Source: Chytridium lagenaria
Taxonomy: Eukaryota; Chytridiomycota; Chytridiomycetes; Chytridiales; Chytridiaceae
Direction: 5' to 3'
Assembly (NCBI GenBank): GCA_025449115.1
Contig: JAHLKC010000029.1
Coordinates: 273,473 to 337,472 of the forward strand
DNA: 64,000 nt
Shown: positions 1 to 11,589 of the stretch, in pieces
Numbering within the stretch: position 1 is the stretch's first letter
Layout of the letters: the number at the start of each line of letters is the position of its first letter
The notes under the pieces: generated by a model
What the model was told of the DNA's origin: nothing
Databases searched by the model: none
Seen by the model: the letters and a program-made list of their open reading frames with translations, nothing else
Program-made: the position numbers and the translations under genes

Positions 1-673
1 TCTTGTGGGTGACCAAGTTGCCATGGGCTTCATCTTTCCGCTCTTAAGATTCACAACCCTAAACCAAACCGCGTCACTGGTCTTGATGACCTAAACCAAC
101 CCGTCATATATATCCTTTACCGTTTTTTGGACATGGGACACTGAATCCCATCGAGCACGGCGTTGTGATGTTGGCATCTTTATGGACAAGTTGTGAAGCT
201 CTTCGCAAGCATAAAGTATCGAATTTGAAAATACATCAGTCTCTCTTGTTGTCTTTCTCATTTCTTGGCAGAATCTGATGGGGGCCTGATCATTCTACTT
301 TCTGCAGCTCTACCACTCATGTTGCTTGCGCAACGTAGCATGCAACAATCCATGATTACGAAACTGCAAAAACCTTTTTTTTTTACGGCTCTAATCATGA
401 TTCATTATCATAACTATTTTACTTTCTTCTGCAATTATGCCTTAGTGTCCTCTTGGGATCTTCCAAAAGCTGTTGCTCTTGGCGTCGTCTTTGTTTTCTT
501 GCGTCAACACTTCTTGAAACTCTTGGCAATGTTGAAAATAATTGATGTGCTCATCTTCATGTTGAGGCGGCAGGTTGGTCTCACAAATGGCTTGTTTCCA
601 AGAAATATGATACCATACAGTACCAGTAGTAAATAAATACTAAAGTTTAAAAGTTTATCGGTCAAAGACAACA
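1..673. other. 5' intergenic region, no supported gene
   Basis: This stretch is AT-rich and contains short poly-T runs. The only open frame of size (265-636, +) begins at a TTG codon, has a hydrophobic and unconvincing translation, and lacks recognisable motifs. I read the region as the upstream spacer and promoter of the TPR gene that starts at 674. Confidence 0.55.
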
Positions 674-3600
674 ATGGCTGACGACTTTGAAGTGAGCTTT
701 CTCAAGCTGCACACTATCGGAGTCTCTGAAACGGCTGCTCCCGCCCTGAAGCAAGTCGACGTCGACGTATGTGCCACTGTATATAAGGTATTTGATGATC
801 AATGCATTTTTACTGTCAACTAGCATCTATCACACATGTTCCCCATCGATTTATACACTGATGTTCTTACTATTGCTCTAGTCGAGCAGTGATGATTTTC
901 CACTTCATGGCATCTCTCTGAAGTACCTGCACCAGTTTGCGGAAGCATGTGGTGGCCATGCTGCGCTGGAAGGCCTCTCCACGCAGGACGTCTGTACAAA
1001 GTTCATTATCCCGGCAACACAGAAAACCGGAACATCCGCCTGCGACATCCTGCTTTCCTTTGATCGACAAGACGCAGTGTCAAAGGCAACCTGGTTCGTC
1101 AGCCACGTCTGGAGATATCACTTCCTTGATGTCCTTGATGCACTTGACTCATTCTTTTCGGATCAAGAACCCGAGTCCACCTTTGTCTGGTTCGACCTTT
1201 TCACTAACTCTCAACATAACACTAGTAAACGACCAGTGGAATGGTGGAAGACAACATTCATGAACGCCGTAAAAAACCATCCGAAATTTCGTTGTTATTC
1301 TTCAACCATGGGACAACCCCGATCCTCTCACTCGCGCATGGTGCGTCTTTGAGTTATACGCATGCCGCATGACCAACAGCAATTTTAATGTCGCAATGAC
1401 TCGAGCAGAGGAGCAGAGGTTTGTCGAAAACGTCTCAAACGATGCCGCGGCCTTTTACAAGATGTTGGCGACCATTCAATCCAGTAAGGCGACCGCAATG
1501 AGCCTTTCGGACAGAGACGATATATTCAGAGTCATTGAAGAGAATACGGGGTTCACTGAGCTGGATCGACTGCTACTCAGTGTTCTTTGGCGAGTGGATG
1601 CAGGGAAAAGTTGCTGGGACGAATTGAGAGCGCTGAAGGAGACATAAACATCGCCATGTGGGAATCAACGTTGGGAACACTTTACCAAGAACAAGGCCTT
1701 TATGACAAGGCCGAGCCTTTGCTCCTCGACTGTATTGAGAGAACGACACGCGTTTGGGTGAGAACCATGGCGGACTCCTTACTTGTCTCAATAATCTCGG
1801 TCAGCTATACGCCCAGCAAGGCCTGTACGATAAAGCTGAGCTTTTATTTGTCGACGGCCTTGAGAGGACGAAGAACATTTTGGGAGAGGACCATCCGGAT
1901 ACCCTTACTTCACTCCACAACCTGGCAGCTCTTTACAATAGCTTAACGCATTATGACAAAGCTGTGCCTTTGTATGTTGACTGTTATGAAAGGAAAAAAC
2001 GAGTTCAAGGGGAGGACTACCCAGATACCCTCACAACTCTTAACAACCTCGCTTTGGTCTACTTCAATCAAGGGATTTATGATAAGGCTGAACCTTTGTT
2101 TCTCGAATGTGTCAATAGGAGGAAAAGTACTTTAGGGGAAAATCATCCGGACACCCTCAACACCCTTCACAACTTCGCACTGCTTTACAACAATCAAGGT
2201 CTTTTTGATAAAGCTGCACTTTTATTGGTCAACTGCGTCAAGGGAAAAACCCGTGTTTTGGGGCCGGACCATCCAGATACCTTAGATTCTCTTGGTTCCC
2301 TCGCTCACCTGTATGCCATCAAGGTCTTTACGAAAAAGCCGAATTTCTGTTTGTAGACTGTCTCGAAAGAAAAAAAACGGGTTCTCGGGGAGGACCATCC
2401 GAACACCTTTTCTTTTTCTCAGTAGCCTCGTTCAAGTGTACGCCAGCCAGGGTTTCTACGACAAGGCCGAACGTTTGAATGTGGACTACCTCGATAGGAC
2501 GACACGGATTCTTGGGGAGGACCATCCAGAAACCCTTACTTCTCTTCGAAGCCTTTCTCTGTTGTACGCCAATCAAGGTCTATATGAAAAGGCTGAACCT
2601 TTGCATCTAGACTGTCTCGAGAGGACAAAACGTATCGCGGGGAGGACCATGCGGACACTTTTTGTTTCTCTCAATAACCTCGCTCTGCTTTACGCCAACC
2701 AAGGTTTCTTTGATAAGGCCAGAACCCTTGTACGTTGATTGCCTCGAGAGGACAAAGCGTGTTCTTGGGGACAGCCATCCGTCCGTCATCAATCCTATAA
2801 ACAACCTCGCTATGCTTTACAGCAACCAAGGTCATTACGCCAAGGCAGAGCCTTTATATGTCGATTGCTTTGAGAAGGCGAAAGGTACTTTGGGGGAGGA
2901 TCATCCAAACACCCTCAAAAATTATGAAACAACCTGGCTGTTCTGTACACCAATCTAGGTTTAGCTGATAAGGCCAAAACTTTGCATGCTGACTGCCAAG
3001 AGAGAATGAATCGTGTTTTAGGGAAAGACCATTTAGACACCATAAACTCTCTCGATAGCATCGCTTCCTTATATGTCAAACAAGGTCTTTACGAGAAGGC
3101 TGAAAAGATATATGCCGACTGCCTTGAGAGGAGGAAACGTTCGCAGGGGAAGATCATGTGGACACGATCACTGCTCTTAATACTCTCGCCCTGCTGTACT
3201 CAAACCAAGGATATTTCGATAAAGCTGAACGTCTTAACATTGACTGCATTCAGCGTGCGAAGTGCAGTCTTGGGGAAAACCATCCAACCACCCTGACTTT
3301 CCTCGCTAACCTCGCACTTCTATACGTACGCCAAGGACTCTTTGACAAGGCTGAACCTCTTTATGTCGACTGCCTTGAGAGGACAACACTTAATCAAGGG
3401 GAGGATCATCCTGATGCCTTCACTGCCCTTGACAGCCTAGCGAATCTCTACAATTCTCAAAGTCTCTATAAAAAGGCTGAACTCTTATACGTCGACTGCC
3501 TTGAGAGGAAGAAACGCGTCTTGGGAAAGACCATTTTGACACTCTCATCTCTTTGGACAACCTAGCACATTTTTACAATAACCAAAGTCTTCACGACATG

Positions 3601-4149
3601 GCTGAGCCATTATACATTGATTGCCTTACCCGGAAAAGGAGTGTTTTAGGGGAGGATCATCCGTCCACCCTCCTCTCGATCAGCAACCTGGCAGCTTTTT
3701 ACTTCCACCAGGGTCTCTTAGTCAAAGCGGAGCCTTTGCAGGTTGAAGTTCTTGAGAGGACGAAGCGTGTATTAGGAGAGGAACATCCAGACGCTCTCTT
3801 ACTTGTCAATAATCTCGCAAAGCTGTACGCTAAACAGGGTCACTATGATAGGGCTGAACCTATGCTTGTCGATTGCCTCGAAAAGAAGAAACTCACTTTG
3901 GGAGAGGACCATTGGAGTACCCTCGCTTCTCTCAACAGTTTGGCAGATTTTTATCATGGCCAAGGCCTTTATGACAAGGCTAAGGCTTTATATGCTGATT
4001 GTCTTGAGAGGAGGAAACGGGTTTTGGGGGAGGATCATCCGGATACCTTAATGTCCTGTAAAAACCTCGCCAAGCTCCATGAGAGTAAAGCGAGCACCGA
4101 TGGAGCTGTACAAGATGAGACATATTCAAAGTGGTGCGTAATTATGTAA
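674..4149 (+). CDS. Kinesin-light-chain-like TPR repeat protein, frame broken
   Basis: The start is the ATG at 674 (MADDFEVSFLK). A 115-nt GT-AG intron lies at 767-881. The N-terminal about 300 residues hold a domain typical of large TPR proteins of early-diverging fungi and other microbial eukaryotes, with motifs like WFVSHVWRYHFLDVLDAL and FVWFDL. About 19 KLC-type tetratricopeptide repeats of 42 residues follow, each ending near L-G-E-D-H-P-D-T-L. Such repeats form a protein-binding superhelix, so the protein is probably a scaffold; its partner is unknown. The frame breaks about ten times: near 1283-1291, 1586-1605, 1755, 2370, 2636, 2722, 2925, 3149 and 3525. Most breaks fall in G, A or T runs (the G run coding the LGED motif loses one base at 2636, 3149 and 3525), and each downstream frame still reads the conserved repeat. 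This is either one roughly 1,120-residue gene with base-call errors or a recent pseudogene. It is not a true kinesin light chain, since no N-terminal heptad coiled coil is seen. Confidence 0.75.
1664..4090 (+). repeat. Tandem 126-bp coding repeats (about 19 TPR units)
   Basis: Consecutive 42-codon units share the pattern NNLALLY..QG.YDKAEPLYVDCLE..KRVLGEDHPDTL. The unit length is constant at the protein level, while DNA identity between units is moderate, so this is an old coding array rather than a fresh satellite. Confidence 0.8.
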
Positions 4150-4435
4150 AACTACTTTTGTGATATTTGAAGGCTGAGGAAAGCATCATCGGTTTTTTCG
4201 ACTTGTATTTTAAAATATTTTCAATCCCCCTTTCACATTCCATTCATAAAATAATATTCTGCATATTTACCGGCAAATATGCTTTTTGTTACATTAACTC
4301 GGAGAAAGTTCCATCATGCCTGCCCTTTTCCCCACGTACTATTACTTAGCCAGTCTCAAAACAAAAATAGTACAAGTGGGTTTATAGTAATATTAGGTAA
4401 TATTGGTCAACTTGACAAACTTCATTTGGAAAAGC

Positions 4436-7400
4436 ATGTTGCAAACTTTCAGATTAGTGAGATGCCAGGCCATGATGGCGTTGCGATGCACTCGCCTAGC
4501 GTCATCGTCCGCCATAAATGTGAATGTTAGGGATCCTGCATACCTAAAGAAGCCCTTACGGAAGACAAAATCAAAGGAATCGCGTGAACTCTCCATGTCC
4601 GACGACATGAATGTCCAGACGGTGGCTTCCACAAAACCAAAACGGTCTCCACCAACCGATGCAAGCGATGGGTATGATATTCGCCAATGCATCAATTAAT
4701 AGTGATAGTTCTGATAGCAGCCCACCTCCGAAATCTTTAAAACAAGAGATCCTTCGCATCCAATCCCGCTACCCCAACCACATACTCCTCGTTCAAGTTG
4801 GCGGCTTCTACGAAATTTACGAATACGCTCCTTACATGGAAGAAATCGCACACCTTCTTGGTCTCACTATTGGCGGAAAAGATGTTCGATTTATAGGGTT
4901 TCCCATCGCGTCCCTCTCAAAATACGTTGAGAAACTCCTCGCCGCAGACCGTACAGTTGCTATCGTCGATCAAGTCCATCGGGACACCATGTCTCTCAGT
5001 AAGACATTCTCTCGAGATGTTGTGCGCATCGTTACGCCTGGGACTGCGTTAAATGAGGACGTGGAGGCGAAAGAAAATACTTTTCTGTTGAGCATACATG
5101 CTGGGAAGGAGATGTGTGGATTGGCGTGGTTGGATGTATGTACTGGAGAGTTTCTGGTATCGAGATGCCATGCTTCCGAACTTATTACGAAGCTAGGCAG
5201 AATTGCGCCACGAGAAGTGTTGGTGTCTGAGAAACTCGATCCCATTCTTGCAGACTCTTTAAAGGCAAAATCAAAGACTTTGGGATTTTATCTTACCACT
5301 ATACCCGCATCCTTGTTTGCTTTACCGTTCTCAGGTTCGGCAGTCAAGAAGTCGGCATTTGGGAGATCTTTGGACCCGAATATCCCTAACGAGGCTTTAA
5401 GAGCTGTCGAGGCTACGATGGCTTACGTAAAAGAAACTTTTGTGGCCCAAGATCTTCATATGCAGCCTTTGGAACCTCTGAATGAAGATGACGTTATGCA
5501 AAATTGATTCGGCGGCATTGATGTCATTGGAGATTGTACGAACCATACGGGAGAACGCGAAACGAGGATCCCTGCTTCATAATCTTGATCATACGAAGAC
5601 GGCTGCAGGAGGGCGTCTCCTTTCCCGAAGATTAAGTATGAAGCCTGCGTAAAAAGGATAAGCGTTTGACATATTTACAGAAAACCCATCCACAAATTTT
5701 GATGAAATCACCCGCCAACTTGATATTGTGGAAGTGTTTCACACAAACTCCTCCTTCCTCCAAGAAATTCGTCATGTCCTCCCGAAGTTCCGGGACGTTG
5801 AGCGATACCTTCAACGTATGCGCTTGCGCGCCACTAAACCGTCTGATTTCGTGGCTGTCATGGAAGCCTTTCGAGCAGTTTCGACCGTTCGTGACCTCAT
5901 TCATGATTACGTCAGCGCCATGCCACTAGTACCTCCTTTACCGAATTTTGTGCAATTAACATCATCCCTCCACGACTTCACCGACCTTATGACTCGTTTC
6001 GATAATCTTTTCGCATCGGAAAAGGTCCCTGCGAAATTTTCTGGACCTGGATTGATTTCGAGGGGATTGTATAGCGAGCTGGATGCTGTACAGGATGAGC
6101 TTGAAAAATTAATGCGAAATTCAAGAAAACTTGTAAATTCTTTATCGGAGAAGTATGGTGCGTTTGTGTGTTTTCTGAATCAACACCATTTAATAATTTA
6201 GGTGTACCCGTCGAGGTGCAGGAAGATCCTAAGGAGGGGCCGTGCATTACACTGGCGAGTGGGAAAAATGGGATAAGAGCAGACGTGGCGAGATTGATAG
6301 ATGAGGATGACGAGGTAGAGCCATTAAGGAGGCAATCACTGATATCGAGGAAGAAGTTCCGACACTCGGTAATTATAAATTTTTAAAAGGGATCTTTTTG
6401 ACTTATTTTTTACAATGCAGGAATGGACGAAGTTGTTTTACGAAATCAAAGCGTGTGAAGAACGGCATATTGCACTTGAAGAGTCTTTGTTTTTAAAAGC
6501 ATGTGAAGAGGTTGTTTTTTTAAAATCATTTTGCTAAAGGTTTAGGTCACAGCGAGGGCTGATGAGATTCTCGAAACCTCCGCTGCGATTGCACATTTAG
6601 ACGTTGCGTCGGCCCTTGCCCATGTTGCGCGAGATCGAAAGTATGTAAGGCCTGTGATCACGGAGGAACGTGGGACAGAGATCGTGGAAGGACGACATCC
6701 TGTTGTTGAGATGGCGCAGCTTGGAAGGGATCAAGCGGTGTGTAGACGGGGCAGTTGAAGCGGTGTAACTAATATACCTAGTTTATTCCTAACACGCTTA
6801 AATTAAATGACAAGGATAATATTTGGTTGGTGACAGGGGTAAAATTGTGTAGTGCTGAGGTGATAATTTAACCTTTTTTCCTATTTATTGTCTTTATAAA
6901 TAGCCTAACATGGGAGGAAAAAGTACGTTCCTTCGTCAATGGTAAGACGAATATGAATTTTTGTACTCTTTTACTCAATGTTTCTATACAGCGCCATCAT
7001 ATCCGTCATGGCTCAGGCCGGCTGCTTCGTTCCTGCCTCCTACGCTCGCCTCGGTATAGTCGACCGCATTTTTTCCCGTGTAGGATCCAGCGACGACCTT
7101 GGCTCAAACCAATCGACATTTATGGTACTTGCGATTCGCTATCAAATCCTCATGTATTGTATTGTATAGGTTGAAATGGCTGAAACTGCCAATATTCTCA
7201 AAAACGCAACTCCGCGTAGTCTCGTTATCATGGATGAAGTGGGGAGAGGCACGTCCACGCATGATGGTGTATCACTTGCCCTTGCCATTATAAAGCATTT
7301 GATGCATGTGAACAAGGCTAGGACGATTTTCGCGACACATTATCATGAACTACCGGAATTGTTGGGTGCATTTTTGGATGAGAACGCAAGGGGCGTGAAG

Positions 7401-7699
7401 TTTGTGAAGACTCTGATCCATGTGGAGAAGGTGAATTGCGATAAAAGTTAGGGGTGTTAACTTCCTTTCTTTCTCTTTTTTTATCTTTTTGAAAGGATGG
7501 AAGATTTAGCTTTTTGTATGAGATTAAGGAGGGATAGCTAATGCATCTTATGGCATTGAGGTGGCAAAACTGGCAGGTTCGCAATTTAGAAGCAGATTCT
7601 CGACTTACTATGTTTAAAGGTTTACCGCAGGAAGTGATTGATATGTCGTTTTCCATTCGCCAACACCTCGATGAGCAGAGTCGACAGCGAAATACATGA
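4436..7699 (+). CDS. MSH1: Mitochondrial MutS homologue (MSH1)
   Basis: MutS-family ATPase acting in mismatch recognition and mitochondrial DNA maintenance. The ATG at 4436 opens an Arg/Ser/Ala-rich, acid-poor leader ([18 protein letters not shown]), as expected for a mitochondrial presequence. The mismatch-recognition domain follows ([13 protein letters not shown]), then connector, core and clamp. The ATPase has a P-loop read as GPNMGGKST, split by the intron 6839-6903, then a Walker B segment [16 protein letters not shown] and a HYHELPEL motif. Introns read from GT-AG and frame: about 4672-4717, then 5636-5680, 6158-6201, 6369-6420, 6511-6545 (only 35 nt), 6738-6781, 6839-6903, 6942-6991, 7125-7169, 7431-7495 and 7577-7619. 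Two one-base breaks remain: an extra A near 5500 (CAAAATTG) and a missing A near 7536, the latter giving a TAG. Both sit in A-runs or A-rich codons and the downstream frame is conserved. MSH1 rather than MSH2/3/6 is chosen from the leader, the short N-terminus and the domain I sequence. It is convergent with the next gene. Confidence 0.85.
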
Positions 7700-7994
7700 C
7701 ATGACTCTCACTTCGTCATATTACTCCTTTTCCTATTCAGTTTTTATATTTCGCGTTATGAATCGTAAACGCGCTGTTTTTTTGTCTTTTTATTGTTTGG
7801 TTTGTTGCTGAATCAAGGATGAAACAAATAAAGGGGGTGGATTTAATTCGTCTTATGCCTGTACAAAGGTAGGTAGTAAGGCTACAGAAAATAAGTTGAA
7901 GGAAATAGAGGAAAAATGCGGAAACAAGAAAAAAGAACAACAAGCCATCACCAACAACCCTTCTCCTTATCCATTCATTTTTATTTTAAGTTGT

Positions 7995-10510
7995 TTAAAT
8001 ACTCAATCCCTTAACCCTTCCTTCGCTGTTACCACAGGCAATTACCTCCTTCATCAGATCCCAGTTAATCTCTTCCGACACTACAGAGTCCTTCTTGTAC
8101 TCTGGGTGAGCATCAACAAAGTTCCGGATCCAGCGAGCAGTCGTTGGAAGAGCTCCGGAGGCTCTTCGAGAAATAAGGTCAAGGTAAGAGTTGAGGGCGG
8201 AGAAAGTGGCGTGAGGAATTGCTGCAGATGTAAGGTATGCCCCGGATAAGCGGGGATTAAGCCTTGGAAAGATTGCTTTTCCAAAATTTTAGAAACAACT
8301 TCGAAGTAAGGTGTCTCACATTTCCGTTTATAATATGGTCGAGGGAGACATAATCGCATGCGTCATCGTCTTCGTTTATCTTATCAGCAGAAACAGCATT
8401 GATGTTTCTTCGGAACCAAAATTTCTCCTTCAACACGGCATCTCTCTTCATAGCCGTCTTCATATTCTCATCCACCTGACGCAATGACGTGAATATTCAA
8501 ATACGAGCACGAGCAAATAAGTCCAATGTAAATACCTTGCTTAACGGAATAAACAGGTTCAGATCGGAAGCTTAGAATAGTGCGTGTAAGAAGGACGACA
8601 AAAATAGAAAATGCTGCGTTTTCAAAATCCGTCATTTGAATCTCCATGCTCCGAAACTCGACTCGCCACCCCAATATTCGAAGCGGGCGGCGGGGGTTGA
8701 ATCGCATGGTCTGCCAATTTGTAGACTGGATGTTTTCAAAGTGATCTGAGGATGTTTCATCGTCGACGTTTAGCAGTTTCCCGAAAAAATGACGAGTGGA
8801 TCACGGATGAATAAATGTGCATAGTGCTTGGCAAGCTCATCATCAACACCTAACGCAAAGTGTGCGTCAACAAACAACAAAAATGAAAGCAAAAAAGAAG
8901 AAAAGCGTATCGCCATACCATTTTCAAGAAGCTCCGCATAAATATCTTTATCATGCACGAGGGGTATGTCATTATACTTCGGCTTGTAGTAACTCTGAAT
9001 ATCCTCTCCTTCTTTAACGCTGCAACATCCGCCGGAATAGTTTGGTCCTGTGGAAAGATATCTCGAGATGGATGCGTATCTTGACTTAGGGATAGCAAAT
9101 CTAGAGTCCTTTAGCGGCTTAGAAGCAAATAATGTTAGCCAACACTCATCAGAACCCAGTGATAATAAAAGAATTCCTAAACAAAGAGACAAAGGACCAA
9201 CCGATTCTCCGCGTTCCTCCTTAGTCCTATCGTCAACACTGCCAGAAATCACATCCCACCGGCAATCGACATCCGCGAGGTATCCTCTAAATATAGGAGA
9301 AGCTGCTGATAATGCCATCTTTCAAGTGTCAGCTGAGTCAGGGCATGTGTTCAATAATATACCATGATAGGGGTAACCACCGCAAGGTGATCGTAAAGGC
9401 GACGTGCTTCCTCCACGGAGCAAGCTTGGAAGGTGACCTGTAGGCAGCAACACCCCATTCCAAAACACATACAGTCCATATATATATGATCTGGCTTGGC
9501 ATCGGGAGCAATCTCTGGGAGCGGCGGCAACGAACTGTGGTCCAGAGACGCTGCTTTGTCCTCAGGCAGGCCGCCTGGAGTCAAAGCGGCCTTCAAATCC
9601 ATTGACTGGTTTCTCAGAATACTCGGCGCGGGTTCCAAGAAAGGCGAGGGGGTTTTGACATCCTTGTAGACTGGCATGTTGATGGCTACCTTTGATCCAC
9701 GGCGTTGCCGAATGTTGGCTGTAAGGGTCCTGAAAAGGTCTAATCAGACCCGAGAAAAGGAACGAATCACCAAACCTAAAGCGCGGGTGGGGATTGATGG
9801 CTTCATCCGAGACGAAGAGACTCCGGCTCGAGCCTTCAGCAGCGTCTGGGGTGGGAGCATGCGAGGGGAATACGAAGTCGACACAGCCAAGCCGCGGGAA
9901 GTTGGTTACAGTAATGAGGGCCTCATTTTCTCCTAGAACGGATTGCGCAAGCTTTCGTCTGTTCAACGATTACATCAGAACGCAGATCCATGACGTTAGG
10001 CTACCTCTGTATCATGTTTGGCTCCACTGTTAAGAGGTCTTGCAAAGTAGATCCGTATGGTGCACCCGGAGTTCCCTCAAGCATATACCTTCCGTACTCT
10101 GGCTTCCAAGAGCTCTCAAAGCTTCCACTTTACATAGTTAGTGTGATCTTTGTACTATGAAGCATGCCGCTCACTTTGCGTCGATCGCAGCCCTTTCCAT
10201 ATTCTCGAGCTTCTGCAGAGCTTCGTAAGCACCAAGCGACACCCGCGCCGTTTTCGTGCTGTCATCGAGGTGCACTACAATGTATTCGACCTGTAAAAAC
10301 CCAAATAGCCCGAAGGTTTTCAGCATTATGGAGCCAACTTTAGCCGGGAGCAAAAGTCACCTCGTCACCCCAGTATAGATGATCATTCCTCCTGGTCTTG
10401 ATGCGCCTCCAGATGTTTGAAAACTGAGTGATGCCGTGCTTCCGGACGTGACCCGCATGTTGCCTTGCTTCCTCCCATTTCATAGGAGTGCCGAGGGAGA
10501 GAAGCCCCAT
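7995..10510 (-). CDS. GSH1: Glutamate-cysteine ligase catalytic subunit
   Basis: ATP-dependent ligase joining glutamate and cysteine, the first step of glutathione synthesis, cytosolic. The start at 10510 gives [20 protein letters not shown]. Family motifs follow in order: [110 protein letters not shown] and [16 protein letters not shown]. This order and spacing match eukaryotic GCLC. Seen introns include 10291-10360 and shorter ones near 10142-10184, 9960-10005, 9124-9200, 8870-8940 and 8483-8540. One-base breaks appear at an A-run near 8786, a C-run and a G-run at 8668-8697 that compensate each other, near 8570, near 8340 and near 8245. The C-terminus reads on to TAA at 7995-7997. The protein is otherwise complete, so I think the gene is functional and the breaks are base-call errors. 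Confidence 0.9.
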
Positions 10511-11118
10511 CTTTGCAAGCTACTTTTTTTTTTTCGTGAGAAATGTCTTACAATTATTAATACTGACGCTTAGAAATCCGGGTTTGAAATACGGAATAAA
10601 GAGCGTGTACTGCCGCTGATGCGAAATGCTCATTTGAGATCGAGTTTTTCCTTGGTGAGTGTTTGGCTAATGTTATTTTACAAGTGCCAATTCGATGATG
10701 AGATGATGAAGTGGCCGAGAGGCTGTAAGACTCGCTGATTCCAAACTTACAAGAAATCGGACTAGTATTATGCTTTGTGATGGGATGAGGACGAGATGGA
10801 ATAACAAAGGTCCCCTTCCTCCATTAAAAACAGCGATTCGCTGCCTACGCTGCCTAATTCACTATTTTCGCAGCGTATACAGTTCAAAACGTAATTGATT
10901 ATTATCTGGTCCGTTTATTAGTACATAGGCGAAAACGATGCACTGCACCCCCACCAGGCGTGTTGTGATGTGATGCTTTCTAATAGTCATAGTGCATTTT
11001 TTTTTTTATGCATCATCTATCGGTGTCTTATAAGTTATCTTAGTTATCCTAGTATGTACGTACGTACTCTTAAGTTTAGGTTATTTGTAGTTTAGGTTAT
11101 TTGTAGTAGACGTATCTA
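10511..11118. other. Intergenic region upstream of glutamate-cysteine ligase, ending at a transposon target site
   Basis: No coding frame is supported. It contains short poly-T runs, a repeated TTTAGGTTATTTGTAG near 11080-11107, and at its right edge the TA dinucleotide (11117-11118) bordering the DNA transposon. The segment should contain the divergent promoter of the ligase gene. Confidence 0.5.
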
Positions 11119-11143
11119 CAGTGCGTGACACTAAGAGTCATCC
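11119..11143 (+). repeat. Left terminal inverted repeat of the transposon
   Basis: A 25-bp sequence beginning CAGTGCGTGACACTAAGAG and ending ATCC. It is the exact reverse complement of 16382-16406 and is preceded by TA. Confidence 0.9.
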
Positions 11144-11589
11144 ATTAATTTTCCCCAAAATTTCCGGGGATATCTCCTCGTTGGGGTGGAGACTAATTTG
11201 AAAAAACTCTCTGTTATTCGATAGAACTCGTCGAGAGCTTTCGAATGACAGAGAGATATTTGAAATCCGACGGCAGAATAAAAAGTTATGGGCGGTTAAA
11301 ATTTTATTAATTATTACTTAGTGGGGCTCAAAAATTTGGCGCCTCAAAAAATGAGATATGGGTATCAATGTGCTTGCATTGATGGAGGGAATCGACTGGG
11401 GGCCTTTTTAAGAGTGGTTGAATAAGGCGATGGGCTAGATAAATCCCAAAAAGAAGTTTGTGTGACCATCATTTTATGACAATTTCTTTGACAAGCTCAA
11501 CGCTTTGCCGTTCAAGTGGAGATGGTTCAATCCCTCACCCACTTGCTCCAGCCCTGCCCACCATTTATTAATATCAGAACAACCGACAC

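Noticed and set aside
265..636. 123-codon plus-strand frame
   Set aside because: Starts at TTG, translation is hydrophobic and low complexity, with no motif or splice context.
937..1263. 108-codon plus-strand frame overlapping the TPR gene
   Set aside because: It is a shifted reading of the conserved N-terminal domain of the TPR protein.
9050..9367. 105-codon plus-strand frame
   Set aside because: Lies antisense to conserved glutamate-cysteine ligase exons.
10706..10790. A TGGCCGAGAGGC segment that resembles the A box of a serine or leucine tRNA
   Set aside because: No GGTTCGAATCC-like B box and no pairing acceptor stem are visible downstream.
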